Shown here: one piece after another, positions 48,397-57,650 of the stretch
How the letters are laid out: each line of letters starts with the position of its first letter
Numbering within the stretch: the stretch's first letter is position 1
Assembly (NCBI RefSeq): GCF_000427465.1
Contig: NZ_ATYB01000014.1
Location: forward strand, 3,289,058 to 3,353,057
Length of the DNA: 64,000 bases
Direction: 5' to 3'
Source of the DNA: Sinorhizobium arboris LMG 14919
GTDB lineage: Bacteria; Pseudomonadota; Alphaproteobacteria; Rhizobiales; Rhizobiaceae
Program-made: the position numbers and the translations under genes
Notes under the pieces: model-generated
The model's database searches: none
What the model saw: only the letters and a program-made list of their open reading frames with translations
What the model was told of the DNA's origin: nothing

Positions 48397-48687
48397 TTAC
48401 ATCTCTTCGCCGAATCTGTCGCGCACCAGGGAATCGAGGGCGTTGAGCGCCTCTTCGGCCTGAGCGCCGCTGGCGGTGACGAAGACCGTGCAGCCGGTGC
48501 TGGCCGCCAGCATCATCAGGCCCATAATCGAGGTTCCGCCGACCGTCATCCCGTCCTTCGAGACGGTGATCTCGGCGTCGAAGGCCTCGACGGTCTGCAC
48601 GAATTTCGCAGAGGCACGCGCATGCAGGCCGCGCTTGTTGACGATGAGCAGTTCGCGCGTCAGAGCCGTGTCGGGGCGGTGGTCCAT
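48397..48687 (-). CDS. ptsH: HPr-like phosphocarrier protein
   Basis: Small phosphocarrier of the regulatory PTS. It has 96 residues. The phospho-accepting His is His22 in [13 protein letters not shown], and the HPr-kinase target Ser is Ser53 in [11 protein letters not shown]. It overlaps the EIIA gene upstream by one base (TAATG). No membrane sugar permease lies nearby, so the cascade is likely regulatory rather than for sugar uptake. Confidence 0.93.
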   Translation of the reverse strand: MDHRPDTALTRELLIVNKRGLHARASAKFVQTVEAFDAEITVSKDGMTVGGTSIMGLMMLAASTGCTVFVTASGAQAEEALNALDSLVRDRFGEEM

Positions 48688-49088
48688 TATTTCCCACTCA
48701 GAACGCGGCTGGCGACATTGATGTATTTGCGCCCGGCTTCGGAAGCTTCCACAAGCGCCTTGTCCATGTCGCTTTCGCCACGCACGCCGGCGAGCTTGAT
48801 CAGCATCGGCAGATTGACGCCGGCAATGACCTCGACGCTGCCGCCGCGCATCACGGAAATGGCGAGGTTGGAGGGGGTTCCGCCGAACATGTCCGTCAGA
48901 ATGATGACGCCGTCGCCTTCATTGGCCTTTTCGACGGCGTCGAGGATATCCTGACGCCGCTGATCCATGTCGTCCTCGGGGCCTATGCAGACGGTCTCGA
49001 TAGCTTTTTGCGGACCGACGACATGCTCCAAAGCGTGCCGGAACTCATCCGCCAGCTTGCCATGAGTGACAAGCACAAGTCCGATCAT
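48687..49088 (-). CDS. manX: PTS EIIA-Man-like protein
   Basis: EIIA component of the mannose family without its usual EIIB, EIIC and EIID. It has 133 residues from ATG 49088 (the frame is open to 49175 but the extension lacks family features). The phospho-His is His9 in LVLVTHGKLADEF, followed by VIILTDMFGGTPSNLA and GVNLPMLIKL. In alphaproteobacteria this protein relays phosphate with HPr as a signalling branch next to HprK and ChvG/ChvI. Confidence 0.92.
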   Translation of the reverse strand: MIGLVLVTHGKLADEFRHALEHVVGPQKAIETVCIGPEDDMDQRRQDILDAVEKANEGDGVIILTDMFGGTPSNLAISVMRGGSVEVIAGVNLPMLIKLAGVRGESDMDKALVEASEAGRKYINVASRVLSGK

Positions 49089-49244
49089 GGGTATCTTTGC
49101 TCCAACTGCATATGCAACTCGTTGATGGCCAGATATCGCAATGCAGCAATTTCGTCCACCTGTTGGGGGCGCCATCTTGGCAAGGAAAAGCCGAAGTGCA
49201 AGCCAAAAATGCCGAAAAAGCAGCCGTGCTGCATTCAGATCAGG

Positions 49245-49703
49245 CTAAAGTCCTAGATTTCGGGGCAGAAGCGCGGCGAGGGCGTCGACTGGCGAAAGCG
49301 GTCCTTCAACGGGAACGCGCAACAGCGGCAGATTTCGCCCGATATCGAGCTGCAGTTCCTCCTCCTCCGGCGGCAGGCGCGGGTCGAATGGCGTCCTGAC
49401 GGGCATGATCGCCCACTCGAGAACGCACGCGGAGAGAGTTTCGACCTTCGCGATCCCGCATCCGCGGATTTCAATCAGCCCGCGAATGGCCGCGGGGCAG
49501 CGCGCGACGATGCGCCCGTCGCGAAGCGTCAGATCGACCCGGTCGTCCGCGACGAGCGCGGCGAAGCGGCCCCGGCGCCGCAACTCCGAGATACAGGCAA
49601 GTGCCAGGGCCGACTTGCCCGAGCCGGAAGGCCCCGTGATCAGGAACCCGGCCGTGCCGAGAACGATCGCTGTCCCGTGGACATTGATGACAGGCGCGTT
49701 CAC
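49245..49703 (-). CDS. hprK: HPr kinase/phosphorylase, short alphaproteobacterial form
   Basis: Kinase/phosphorylase acting on HPr at the serine. 152 residues, about half the Gram-positive protein: only the C-terminal catalytic domain is present. The P-loop GPSGSGKS lies at 24-31, with VADDRVDL and the signature IRGLIEIRGCGIAK. It starts at GTG 49703, overlapping the chvG stop (GTGA), so it is translationally coupled to the sensor kinase. A 156-base spacer then separates it from manX; no gene was found in it. Confidence 0.93.
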   Translation of the reverse strand: MNAPVINVHGTAIVLGTAGFLITGPSGSGKSALALACISELRRRGRFAALVADDRVDLTLRDGRIVARCPAAIRGLIEIRGCGIAKVETLSACVLEWAIMPVRTPFDPRLPPEEEELQLDIGRNLPLLRVPVEGPLSPVDALAALLPRNLGL

Positions 49704-51487
49704 GGGTGCGGCTCGGCGGGCAGCGAGAGGATGAAGCGGGCGCCGCTGACGCCGCCGTCCTTGCCGACGAGGTTCTCGGCCCTGAGCGTTCCGCCATGCG
49801 CTTCGGCGATCTGGCGCGAGATCGAAAGGCCGAGCCCGGAGTTCTGGCCGAAGTCCTCGCCTTCGGGCCGGTCCGTATAGAACCGCTCGAAGATGCGATC
49901 GATGTCCTCCGCCTGGATGCCCGGGCCGTTGTCTTCGACATAGACGAGACAGCGCGATCGCGACCGGGTCAGTCGGACGATGATGCGCCCGTTCTGCTCG
50001 GGGACGAAGGAGCGGGCGTTTTCGATCAGGTTCGTGATGATCTGGCCGATGCGCAGTTCGTAGCCGCTGACGATGAAGCTCGCGCGCGGATTGTCCTTGC
50101 GGTCGACGACGAAATCGAGCAGCACCGGTTTCTTGCTGCCCCGGATCTGCCGCGAGATATCGACGAGGTCGCCGAGGAGCTTTTCCAGGTCGACCTTTTT
50201 CGCGTCGGAGCGGGCAAGCTCCGCATCCAACCGGGAGGCATCCGAAATATCGCTTATCAGCCGGTCGAGGCGCCGCACGTCGTGCTGGATGACGTCCATG
50301 AGCCGCTTCTTCGATTCCTCGTTGCGCGCGAGCGGCAAGGTCTCCACCGCGCTGCGCAGCGATGTCAGAGGGTTCTTGAGTTCGTGGCTCACATCGGCGG
50401 CGAAGTTCTCGATCGCCGCGATACGGTCGTAAAGCGCCGTCGTCATTTCCCGGAGCGCAACCGACAGATTGCCGATTTCGTCCTGGCGGGATGAAAAGTC
50501 CGGGATCTCCTCGCGTTCCTTGGCGCCGCCGCGACGCACGCGGATGGCGGCGGCCGAAAGCCGGCGGAGCGGATTGGCGATCGTCGATGAAAGAAGCAGC
50601 GAAAGAATAACGTTGACGAGCGCCGCCACGCCGAAAACGCGGATGATCGCCAGCCTTTCGGCATGGACGATCTTGTCGATGTCGCCGGCCTGGGTGGAGA
50701 GAAGGAGCACGCCGAGAACGGCGCGGAATCGCTGTACCGGCACTGCCACCGAGACGATCAGCTCGCCCTTCTCGGTCACGCGCACGACGGCGCCGCGCAC
50801 GCCGGTCAGAGCGTTCATCACCTCCGGGTAGATGGAGCCGTTACCGCCCGGCGGCTCCTTGTAGAGCGGGAGGTTGCCCGGCTGCAGCAACCGGTTGAAC
50901 CACGTGGCGAATTCCTCCGCGAGGCTCGGCGATTCCGGATCGACCGGGGGCAGGTCGAAGCGGAGCACCTGACCCCCGCTATAGAGATGCCGAGAGTCGA
51001 GCAGCAGGTCAGCATCCGCGTCGAAGAGGCGCGCGCGGGTACGCGTGGGCGAAATCAGCCTTCTGAGGACCGGCGCCACGCGCTCCTGGATGATCGGGAA
51101 TTCGAGGTCCTCGTCGCTCGGCAGCGGCGTGATGCTCTCACCGGCCTGCAGCTCCAGCAGCTTTTCCGGATCGATGGTGATCGAATTGGTGTCGACCGAT
51201 GCGGAGGCGGAAATGGCGCCGGCGATGATCTCGCCCTGCGTCAGGAGGCTCTCGACGCGCGCATCGATCAGACCTTCCCGGAACTGGTTGAGGTACATGA
51301 TCCCGCCGACGAGTACCACAAGCGCGACGAGGTTGAAGAAGACGATGCGCCGCGTCAGGCTCGAGAAGACGGCATTGCCGAACAGGCGGCGGATCAGCGT
51401 AAAGGGATGCGCCCATCGCCTCTGCCCGCGCAGCGTCGATGTCCGTCCTTCAGCTTCTTCGATATCGCCCTGCAAGACTTCTACCAA
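49700..51487 (-). CDS. chvG: Sensor histidine kinase ChvG (ExoS)
   Basis: Membrane sensor controlling exopolysaccharide, motility and acid response; ExoS in S. meliloti, essential for symbiosis. It has 595 residues, matching the known length, and begins at TTG 51487. A membrane helix (about 48-66), a periplasmic sensor region, a second helix (about 281-301), HAMP, then HisKA with His368 in VSHELKNPLTSLR. The ATPase domain has NLIENARSFVP, VEDNGPGIQAEDIDRIF and NSGLGLSISRQ. It lies 169 bases downstream of its response regulator ChvI and runs into hprK. Confidence 0.96.
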   Translation of the reverse strand: MVEVLQGDIEEAEGRTSTLRGQRRWAHPFTLIRRLFGNAVFSSLTRRIVFFNLVALVVLVGGIMYLNQFREGLIDARVESLLTQGEIIAGAISASASVDTNSITIDPEKLLELQAGESITPLPSDEDLEFPIIQERVAPVLRRLISPTRTRARLFDADADLLLDSRHLYSGGQVLRFDLPPVDPESPSLAEEFATWFNRLLQPGNLPLYKEPPGGNGSIYPEVMNALTGVRGAVVRVTEKGELIVSVAVPVQRFRAVLGVLLLSTQAGDIDKIVHAERLAIIRVFGVAALVNVILSLLLSSTIANPLRRLSAAAIRVRRGGAKEREEIPDFSSRQDEIGNLSVALREMTTALYDRIAAIENFAADVSHELKNPLTSLRSAVETLPLARNEESKKRLMDVIQHDVRRLDRLISDISDASRLDAELARSDAKKVDLEKLLGDLVDISRQIRGSKKPVLLDFVVDRKDNPRASFIVSGYELRIGQIITNLIENARSFVPEQNGRIIVRLTRSRSRCLVYVEDNGPGIQAEDIDRIFERFYTDRPEGEDFGQNSGLGLSISRQIAEAHGGTLRAENLVGKDGGVSGARFILSLPAEPHP

Positions 51488-51656
51488 GTCTCCCGCTCCC
51501 GCGACGCCTGTCGCCTTCGCCCGTTCCGCGATGCCCTACGCCAGCCGGCGCCGCCGCGCAAGCGCTACACGCGCCGCGCACCTGGCCTATGCGAAGCCCG
51601 CCGGCCCTAAGCATGGCGTGCACCCCGAACGATGCGCGATCCGCGGATTCGTTTCC

Positions 51657-52379
51657 TCAGGCCGACTCGCGGAACCGATAGCCGACGCCGTAGAGCGTCT
51701 CGATCATGTCGAAGTCGTTGTCGACCATCTTGAACTTCTTGCGAAGCCGCTTGATGTGGCTGTCGATCGTCCGGTCGTCGACATAGACCTGTTCGTCATA
51801 GGCAGCATCCATCAGGGCATCGCGGCTCTTGACCACGCCGGGGCGCTGCGCCAGCGCGTGCAGGATGAGAAACTCCGTGACCGTCAGCGTCACGGATTCG
51901 TTCTTCCAGGTACAGGTATGCCGCTCCTGGTCCATGACGAGCTGCCCGCGTTCGAGCGAACGGGAGGGCGTGTCGGCATTCTTCGCCGGTCCTGCCGCCC
52001 CGGCCACAGCCTCCCGGTTGGCCGCGCGACGCAGGATGGCCTTGACGCGCTCCACCAGGAGGCGCTGCGAGAAAGGCTTGGTGATGAAGTCGTCGGCGCC
52101 CATCTTGAGTCCGAAGAGCTCGTCGATTTCCTCATCCTTGGACGTGAGAAAGATGACGGGCAGATCGGACTTCTGTCTCAGCCGCCGCAACAGCTCCATG
52201 CCGTCCATGCGGGGCATCTTGATGTCGAAGATAGCGAGCTGCGGCGGGCGCGCCAGCAGACCCTCCAGCGCCGATGCGCCGTCCGTATAGGTTTCGACTT
52301 TGTAGCCTTCGGCTTCCAGCGCGATGGACACGGATGTCAGGATGTTGCGGTCGTCATCGACAAGCGCGATGGTCTGCAT
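51657..52379 (-). CDS. chvI: Response regulator ChvI
   Basis: OmpR-type DNA-binding partner of ChvG. It has 240 residues. The receiver domain has the acidic pocket LVDDDRN, phospho-acceptor Asp52 in [10 protein letters not shown], Thr/Ser in FLTSKDE and Lys in FITKPFSQ. The winged-helix domain contains [34 protein letters not shown] and GVGYRF. It leads the chvI-chvG-hprK-manX-ptsH string. The 169-base gap to chvG holds no recognisable gene. Confidence 0.97.
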   Translation of the reverse strand: MQTIALVDDDRNILTSVSIALEAEGYKVETYTDGASALEGLLARPPQLAIFDIKMPRMDGMELLRRLRQKSDLPVIFLTSKDEEIDELFGLKMGADDFITKPFSQRLLVERVKAILRRAANREAVAGAAGPAKNADTPSRSLERGQLVMDQERHTCTWKNESVTLTVTEFLILHALAQRPGVVKSRDALMDAAYDEQVYVDDRTIDSHIKRLRKKFKMVDNDFDMIETLYGVGYRFRESA

Positions 52380-52720
52380 CTTATTGTACTCCGTTTTCGG
52401 GCCCGGTTGCCGGTGCGCTTCAAGCTGCGCCTCAAGAATCGCGGCAACCGCGAGTCACGGCCGCGTTACTTGAGTATAAAGGTGGAACAAATTGTGGCGA
52501 AGTGCAAAAGCATGTGGTGCGGGTTCCCCGCGGACGGTGGCGCAGATAGGCTTCCGGGAGCTGCGATTCAACCGATTAAAAAATACATATTTTTCTTTAA
52601 ATCGATTAATATACTGATATCATTACCGTTTTAGGATCGGCTATCTTGTCTTGGGTGAGCCTTGCCGGTATGTTCCGACGAAATTCAACGCCAATGGCCA
52701 AACACGAAGGAAGCTTGACC
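52380..52720. promoter_or_regulatory. chvI-pckA divergent promoter region with AT-rich operator island
   Basis: A 341-base spacer. At 52573-52620 it drops to very high AT: the palindrome AAAAATACATATTTTT (52579-52594) and TTTAAATCGATTAAT (52596-52610), a LacI-type near-palindrome centred on CG. In S. meliloti pckA is known to be controlled by the LacI-family regulator PckR, and this is where its operator would be expected. The left part, toward chvI, shows no further structure. No gene is visible. Confidence 0.6.
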
Positions 52721-54331
52721 ATGGATGAGCTTGGCAGCCGCAATCCCTCTATCGGACTGGAATCGATCGGATTTTCCGGCCTCTCGGTCGTCCGCTACAA
52801 CTTCGAGGCGGCGCAGCTTTACGAAGAGGCCTTGGCCCGCGGCGAAGCCGAACTGACGGCGCATGGCGCGCTTTGCGCCCGCACTGGCCAGCACACCGGC
52901 CGCTCGCCCAAGGACAAGTATGTCGTGCGCGACGCCAACACGGCCGACCAGATCTGGTGGGACAACAACAGTGCGATTTCGCCGGAAAACTTCGAGCTTC
53001 TTCGTCAGGACATGCTTGCGCATGCAAAGGGCATGTCACTCTATGTCCAGGACCTCGTCGGCGGTGCCGACCCGGAGAATGCGCTGCCGACGCGCGTCGT
53101 AACCGAATTCGCCTGGCACTCGCTGTTCATCCGCAATCTGTTGATCCGCCCTGAGCGCGAGGCCCTTTTGTCGTTCCAGCCGAAGCTGACGATCATCGAC
53201 CTGCCGAGCTTCAAGGCCGATCCCGCGCGCCACGGCTGCCGCAGTGAGACGGTCATCGCTTGCGACCTGACCAACGGTCTCGTCCTGATCGGCGGCACGT
53301 CCTATGCGGGCGAGATGAAGAAATCGGTCTTCACCGTGCTCAACTACCTGCTGCCCAAGAAATCGGTCATGCCGATGCATTGCTCGGCCAATGTCGGCGC
53401 CGCCGGCGACACGGCGATCTTCTTCGGTCTCTCCGGCACCGGCAAGACGACGCTCTCGGCCGACCCGAATCGCACCCTGATCGGTGACGACGAGCACGGC
53501 TGGGGCGAAAAGGGTGTCTTCAATTTCGAAGGCGGCTGCTACGCCAAGGCGATTCGCCTGTCGGAAGCGGCGGAGCCTGAGATCTTTGCGACGACTCGGC
53601 GCTTCGGCACGGTGATGGAGAACGTCGTTCTCGACGAGCGTCGCCAGCCTGACTTCGACGACGGCTCGCTGACGGAAAACACCCGCTGCGCCTACCCGCT
53701 GGATTTCATTCCGAATGCCAGCAAGACCGGCACGGCGCCGCAGCCGCGCACGATCATCATGCTGACCGCGGACGCGTTCGGGGTTTTGCCGCCGATCGCC
53801 AAGCTGACGCCGGAACAGGCCATGTATCACTTCCTCTCCGGCTACACCGCCAAGGTCGCTGGTACCGAAAAGGGCGTAACGGAGCCGGAGGCGACGTTCT
53901 CGACCTGTTTCGGTGCGCCGTTCATGCCGCGCCATCCGTCGGAATACGGCAATCTCCTCAAGGAGCTGATCGCCAGGCACGGGGTCACCTGCTGGCTCGT
54001 CAACACCGGCTGGACCGGCGGTGCCTATGGCACGGGGAGCCGCATGCCGATCAAGGTGACGCGCGCACTTCTTTCGGCGGCGCTCGACGGTTCGCTGAAC
54101 AACGCCTCCTTCCGCACGGATACGAATTTCGGCTTCGCGGTGCCGGTCTCCGTGCCGGGCGTCGAAGCCGGCATTCTCGACCCGCGGTCCACCTGGGCGG
54201 ACGGTGCCGCTTATGACGCCCAGGCACGGCGACTGGTCGACATGTTCATCGCCAATTTCGCCAAGTTCGAGAGTCACGTCGACGGCAGCGTACGCGACGC
54301 CGCTCCTGGCGCCCGGGTGGCCGCCGAATAA
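52721..54331 (+). CDS. pckA: Phosphoenolpyruvate carboxykinase (ATP)
   Basis: Gluconeogenic enzyme converting oxaloacetate to PEP, needed for growth on dicarboxylates. It has 536 residues from ATG 52721, chosen because GAAGGAAG precedes it; the frame is open further upstream to 52646. Substrate site [15 protein letters not shown]-loop GLSGTGKTT (236-244), LIGDDEHGW and the [12 protein letters not shown] loop are all intact. It is divergent from chvI, with an AT-rich operator island in front and a strong terminator behind. Confidence 0.97.
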   Translation: MDELGSRNPSIGLESIGFSGLSVVRYNFEAAQLYEEALARGEAELTAHGALCARTGQHTGRSPKDKYVVRDANTADQIWWDNNSAISPENFELLRQDMLAHAKGMSLYVQDLVGGADPENALPTRVVTEFAWHSLFIRNLLIRPEREALLSFQPKLTIIDLPSFKADPARHGCRSETVIACDLTNGLVLIGGTSYAGEMKKSVFTVLNYLLPKKSVMPMHCSANVGAAGDTAIFFGLSGTGKTTLSADPNRTLIGDDEHGWGEKGVFNFEGGCYAKAIRLSEAAEPEIFATTRRFGTVMENVVLDERRQPDFDDGSLTENTRCAYPLDFIPNASKTGTAPQPRTIIMLTADAFGVLPPIAKLTPEQAMYHFLSGYTAKVAGTEKGVTEPEATFSTCFGAPFMPRHPSEYGNLLKELIARHGVTCWLVNTGWTGGAYGTGSRMPIKVTRALLSAALDGSLNNASFRTDTNFGFAVPVSVPGVEAGILDPRSTWADGAAYDAQARRLVDMFIANFAKFESHVDGSVRDAAPGARVAAE

Positions 54332-54347
54332 ATCGGGTCTCTTGCCA

Positions 54348-54363
54348 TGATTCACGTGAAACC
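54348..54363. promoter_or_regulatory. parS-like ParB-binding site 4
   Basis: TGATTCACGTGAAACC, 14 of 16 to the parS consensus and the same 14-mer as sites 1 and 2. It lies 17 bases past the pckA stop and overlaps the left base of the pckA terminator stem. About 51 kb from the putative oriC. Confidence 0.65.
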
Positions 54364-54385
54364 CGGCTGCCTGCGGCCGGGTTTT
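54360..54385 (+). terminator. Intrinsic terminator of pckA
   Basis: Stem AACCCGGC/GCCGGGTT (54360-54367 and 54376-54383) with an 8-base loop and a TTTT tail. It partly overlaps the parS-like site. Confidence 0.85.
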
Positions 54386-54437
54386 GCATTTGCGGCTGCT
54401 TTTCAGGCATGCGATAGAAACGGCCGAGGAAAGATGC

Positions 54438-54872
54438 ATGGCAAGCGAACCGCTTTACATCAACGAAACCATCGTGATCGCCGGCTGGGAGCTCACGGAG
54501 CAATTCGTGCTGGCCGGTGGTCCGGGCGGGCAGAACGTCAACAAGGTTTCCACGGCCGTCCAGCTCTTCTTCGATATTCCGGCTTCGCCGTCCCTGTCGG
54601 AACGCGTCAAGGCCAACGCCTTGAAGCTCGCCGGCCGCCGCGCCTCCAAGGAAGGCGTCCTGATGATCGAGGCCAGCCGCTTCCGTAGCCAGGAGCGCAA
54701 CCGCGAGGATGCCCGCGAGCGCCTGAAAGAGCTGATCCTGAAGGCGGCGGAGCCGCCACCTCCGCCGCGCAGGAAGACGAAGCCGACACGAGGATCCATC
54801 GAGCGCCGGCTGAAGGAGAAATCCGGCCGCTCCGAAATCAAGAAGCTGCGCGGCCGTCCCGCCGGCGATTGA
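54438..54872 (+). CDS. arfB: Peptidyl-tRNA hydrolase ArfB-like (GGQ-domain ribosome rescue factor)
   Basis: Small class-I release-factor-like protein that frees stalled ribosomes. It has 144 residues from ATG 54438, with GAGGAAAGATGC before it. The catalytic GGQ is in VLAGGPGGQNVNKVST. The C-terminal tail is rich in Lys and Arg (about 105-144), as needed to enter the empty mRNA channel. No RF1/RF2 codon-recognition domain. Read from the same strand as pckA but after a terminator. Confidence 0.92.
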   Translation: MASEPLYINETIVIAGWELTEQFVLAGGPGGQNVNKVSTAVQLFFDIPASPSLSERVKANALKLAGRRASKEGVLMIEASRFRSQERNREDARERLKELILKAAEPPPPPRRKTKPTRGSIERRLKEKSGRSEIKKLRGRPAGD

Positions 54873-54959
54873 ACGACCTGGAATCTTGAGCGCGCTCCCT
54901 TGCCTTTTGCCTGCAATCGCCCTCTCTTATCCGGATAGTCTGCGGAAGAGGAGGCAACC

Positions 54960-55433
54960 ATGGGTTTGTTCAGTTTCATCAAGGATGCGGGAAAGAAGCT
55001 CGGGCTCGGCGGCGACGACACGGCGCCGGACGCGGCGAGCGTCGAAAAGGAGCTCGCTTCCCATGATCTCGGCACCAAGGACGTCAAGGTCGACGTAGTC
55101 GATGACAAGGTGGTGCTGAAGGGCGTCGTCAAGGACCAGTCCACCTTCGAAAAGGCGGTGGTGGCGGTCGGCAACACGCTCGGCATATCGAAGGTCGAGG
55201 CATCCGAACTCAAGGTGGGCGACGGCGCCGCCGCGCCGGCCGAGGCGAAGGCCCCGGTCTTCTACACCGTGAAGAAGGGCGACAATCTCTGGAAGATCGC
55301 CGAGGCGCATTACGGCAAGGGCAAGGGCGCCAAGCACACCGCGATCTTCGAGGCCAACAAGCCCATGCTCAGCCATCCCGACAAGATCTATCCGGGGCAG
55401 GTGCTGCGCATCCCGGAACTGGATGCCGGGTGA
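54960..55433 (+). CDS. BON-LysM protein (Kbp/YgaU-like)
   Basis: Relative of the E. coli potassium-binding protein Kbp. It has 157 residues. A BON domain spans about 25-90 (VKVDVVDDKVVLKGVV) and a LysM domain about 100-153 (YTVKKGDNLWKIAEAHYG... PGQVLRIP). There is no signal peptide, in line with a cytoplasmic protein, so LysM here may not mean peptidoglycan binding. Starts behind GAGGAGGCAACC. Confidence 0.9.
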   Translation: MGLFSFIKDAGKKLGLGGDDTAPDAASVEKELASHDLGTKDVKVDVVDDKVVLKGVVKDQSTFEKAVVAVGNTLGISKVEASELKVGDGAAAPAEAKAPVFYTVKKGDNLWKIAEAHYGKGKGAKHTAIFEANKPMLSHPDKIYPGQVLRIPELDAG

Positions 55434-55550
55434 ACGGAAGTCGGTTTCGGGTCGATCCCGGCCCCGGCCAGCGCTATATCCCGGTCGACTCCCGTCAGAT
55501 CTGCTGACGGGAGGCACTTTGGTCGATACTGCACGACAGGATGCGCGCAA

Positions 55551-56162
55551 ATGCTGGTGCTGCCGAAAGGGGTAAGACACATTCCCGGTTTCCTCGACCG
55601 TTCCCGCCAGGAGGAATTGGTCGAGGCTGTCCGCGCCGTTGTCGCGGAGGCGCCGCTCGTCGCGCCAGCGATGCCTAAGACCGGCAAGCCAATGTCCGTG
55701 CGCATGACCAATTGCGGTGCGCTCGGCTGGGTTACCGACCGCGATCGCGGCTACCGCTACCAGTCGGTGCATCCGGTCACCGGCAAGCCCTGGCCGCCGA
55801 TACCCGGCATGCTGCAGGACATCTGGAATGCCGTGGCGGCGAGCGAAAAGCTGCCCGAGGCGTGCCTGGTCAACTTCTATTCCGCGGAGGCACGCATGGG
55901 CCTCCACCAGGATCGGGACGAGCGTGACCTGGAGACCGCCGTCGTTTCTATCTCTCTCGGCGACAGCTGCCTCTTCCGGGTCGGCGGCCGCACGCGCGGC
56001 GGACAGACCGTGTCGTTCAAGCTCGAAAGCGGCGACGTGGTCGTGCTCGGCGGCGAAGGGCGCCTCGCCTTCCATGGCGTCGACCGCATCTATCCCAATA
56101 CCTCGACGCTCCTGAAGAGCGGCGGCCGGCTCAATCTGACGCTGCGTCGCGTCAATCCTTGA
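55551..56162 (+). CDS. AlkB-like 2-oxoglutarate/Fe(II) dioxygenase
   Basis: Oxidative demethylase family that repairs alkylated DNA or RNA bases. It has 203 residues. Iron ligands are His119 and Asp121 in MGLHQDRDE and His175 in LAFHGVDRIYP. The 2-oxoglutarate-binding Arg pair is expected in GRLNLTLRRV. The nucleotide-lid region SVRMTNCGALGWVTD is present. It has the canonical AlkB layout, not the ABH or FTO form. Whether it acts on DNA or on protein is not readable. Confidence 0.9.
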   Translation: MLVLPKGVRHIPGFLDRSRQEELVEAVRAVVAEAPLVAPAMPKTGKPMSVRMTNCGALGWVTDRDRGYRYQSVHPVTGKPWPPIPGMLQDIWNAVAASEKLPEACLVNFYSAEARMGLHQDRDERDLETAVVSISLGDSCLFRVGGRTRGGQTVSFKLESGDVVVLGGEGRLAFHGVDRIYPNTSTLLKSGGRLNLTLRRVNP

Positions 56163-56184
56163 TGTCGCGCGATCTCCGCAAGGA

Positions 56185-56220
56185 CCCCTCCCGAACGCCT
56201 GCGGCCACAAAGGGGAGGGG
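56185..56220. repeat. RIME-like palindrome (copy 5)
   Basis: CCCCTCCC (56185-56192) pairs with GGGAGGGG (56213-56220). It lies between the convergent alkB-like gene and coaA and could stop transcription in both directions, though it lacks a clear U run. Confidence 0.55.
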
Positions 56221-56305
56221 TACGGTGCTTGGCGGCGACCGTCTGCCCTTCCACCCGTGGGGAGCGGCTGGGAAGGGCCTTATCGACCAAAGACGATAAA
56301 CTTGT

Positions 56306-57301
56306 TCAAAGCTTCCGGAGTGCCACCGTCTGCGTCAGATGGTTGGGGCCTTTCTGCAGGATGAGATCGGCGCGCGGCCGCGTCGGCAGGATATTCTGGT
56401 GCAGGTTCTTGAGGTTGATATTGTGCCAGAGGCCCTCGGCGATCGCGCGCGCCGCATCCTCGCTGATCGTCGCATAGCGATGGAAGAAGGATTGCGGGTT
56501 CTGGAACGCAGTTTCGCGCAGTCGCATGAAGCGGTTTACGTACCAGCTATGGATCAGGCTCTCTTCGGCGTCGATATAGATCGAGAAGTCGAAGAAATCG
56601 GAGACCATCGGCACGATCTTGCCGTCGGCAGGCAGATCGCGCGACTGCAGCACGTTTATCCCCTCGAAAATCAGGATGTCCGGCCGGTCGATCACTTGGA
56701 ACTGGTCGGGGATCACGTCATAGGTCAGGTGCGAATAGGTCGGAGCCTTGACGTTCGGCCGGCCGGCCTTGATTGCCGAGAGGAATCTGAGCAGAGCACC
56801 GATATCGTAGCTCTCGGGAAATCCCTTGCGATCCATCAGGTTTTCCCGCTGGAGAACCGCATTCGGATAGAGGAAGCCGTCGGTTGTGACGAGGTCGACC
56901 TTCGGGCTCGAGGGCCAGCGCGCGAGAAGCTCGGCAAGGATGCGCGCCGTCGTCGACTTGCCAACGGCGACCGAGCCCGCAACGCCGATGACGAAAGGCG
57001 TCTTGGTCTCGTTCGACATGCTGAGGAAACGCGCTCGCTGCCTGAAGAGGATCTGTGACGCCTCCACATGGGCCGAGAGGAGCCGCGAAAGCGACAGATA
57101 GATGCGGCGCACCTCGTCGAGATCGACCGGATCGTTGAGCGAGCGCAGGCGCTGCACCTCCCCGGCCGTCAAGGTCAGCGGCGTATCGGCGCGAAAGCGC
57201 GACCATTCCTCCGCGGAGAAGACGTGATAGGGCGAAAATTCACCCCCTTGGAGATTGCCCGGAATGTCGGCCGGTTCGATGTCTTTCGCGGCGATGCTCA
57301 T
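56306..57301 (-). CDS. coaA: Pantothenate kinase (type I)
   Basis: First, regulated step of CoA synthesis: ATP-dependent phosphorylation of pantothenate. It has 331 residues. Walker A is GSVAVGKST at about 109-117. [26 protein letters not shown] and [10 protein letters not shown] fit the CoaA family. The ATG overlaps the hisE stop (ATGA), placing CoA synthesis at the end of the histidine operon, a conserved rhizobial arrangement whose reason is unclear. Confidence 0.95.
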   Translation of the reverse strand: MSIAAKDIEPADIPGNLQGGEFSPYHVFSAEEWSRFRADTPLTLTAGEVQRLRSLNDPVDLDEVRRIYLSLSRLLSAHVEASQILFRQRARFLSMSNETKTPFVIGVAGSVAVGKSTTARILAELLARWPSSPKVDLVTTDGFLYPNAVLQRENLMDRKGFPESYDIGALLRFLSAIKAGRPNVKAPTYSHLTYDVIPDQFQVIDRPDILIFEGINVLQSRDLPADGKIVPMVSDFFDFSIYIDAEESLIHSWYVNRFMRLRETAFQNPQSFFHRYATISEDAARAIAEGLWHNINLKNLHQNILPTRPRADLILQKGPNHLTQTVALRKL

Positions 57302-57621
57302 GGATTCTGCCGGTTCGCCTTTTCCTGCAGGCCGGATTGGCTCGTCCGCCTGGCCAGTTCGCTCATCACATCCTGTAACGGGACGGCGGCGATATTCAAT
57401 ACGACCATAAGATGATAGAGGAGATCGGCACTCTCATCGACCAGATTCTTCCGGTCTTGGCCGATCGCGGCGATGACCGTTTCCACCGCTTCCTCGCCGA
57501 GCTTCTTGGCCGCCTTCGTCTGCCCGCCCGCCACCAGCCTGGCTGTCCAGGATTCCTCCGGGGCCGCCCGGGCACGGGTCGCCACAATCTTCTCCAGGTC
57601 GGAGAGGGTGAACTCGGTCAT
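57298..57621 (-). CDS. hisE: Phosphoribosyl-ATP pyrophosphatase
   Basis: Second step of histidine synthesis, removing pyrophosphate from PR-ATP. It has 107 residues from ATG 57621 (a much longer frame upstream is not coding). Family motifs: [18 protein letters not shown] and [16 protein letters not shown], giving the MazG-like acidic metal site. It lies 29 bases after hisF and overlaps coaA. A separate hisI must be elsewhere, since this is not a HisIE fusion. Confidence 0.94.
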   Translation of the reverse strand: MTEFTLSDLEKIVATRARAAPEESWTARLVAGGQTKAAKKLGEEAVETVIAAIGQDRKNLVDESADLLYHLMVVLNIAAVPLQDVMSELARRTSQSGLQEKANRQNP

Positions 57622-57650
57622 GTCAGATCCTTTTCGTTGACGGCCGCGCC

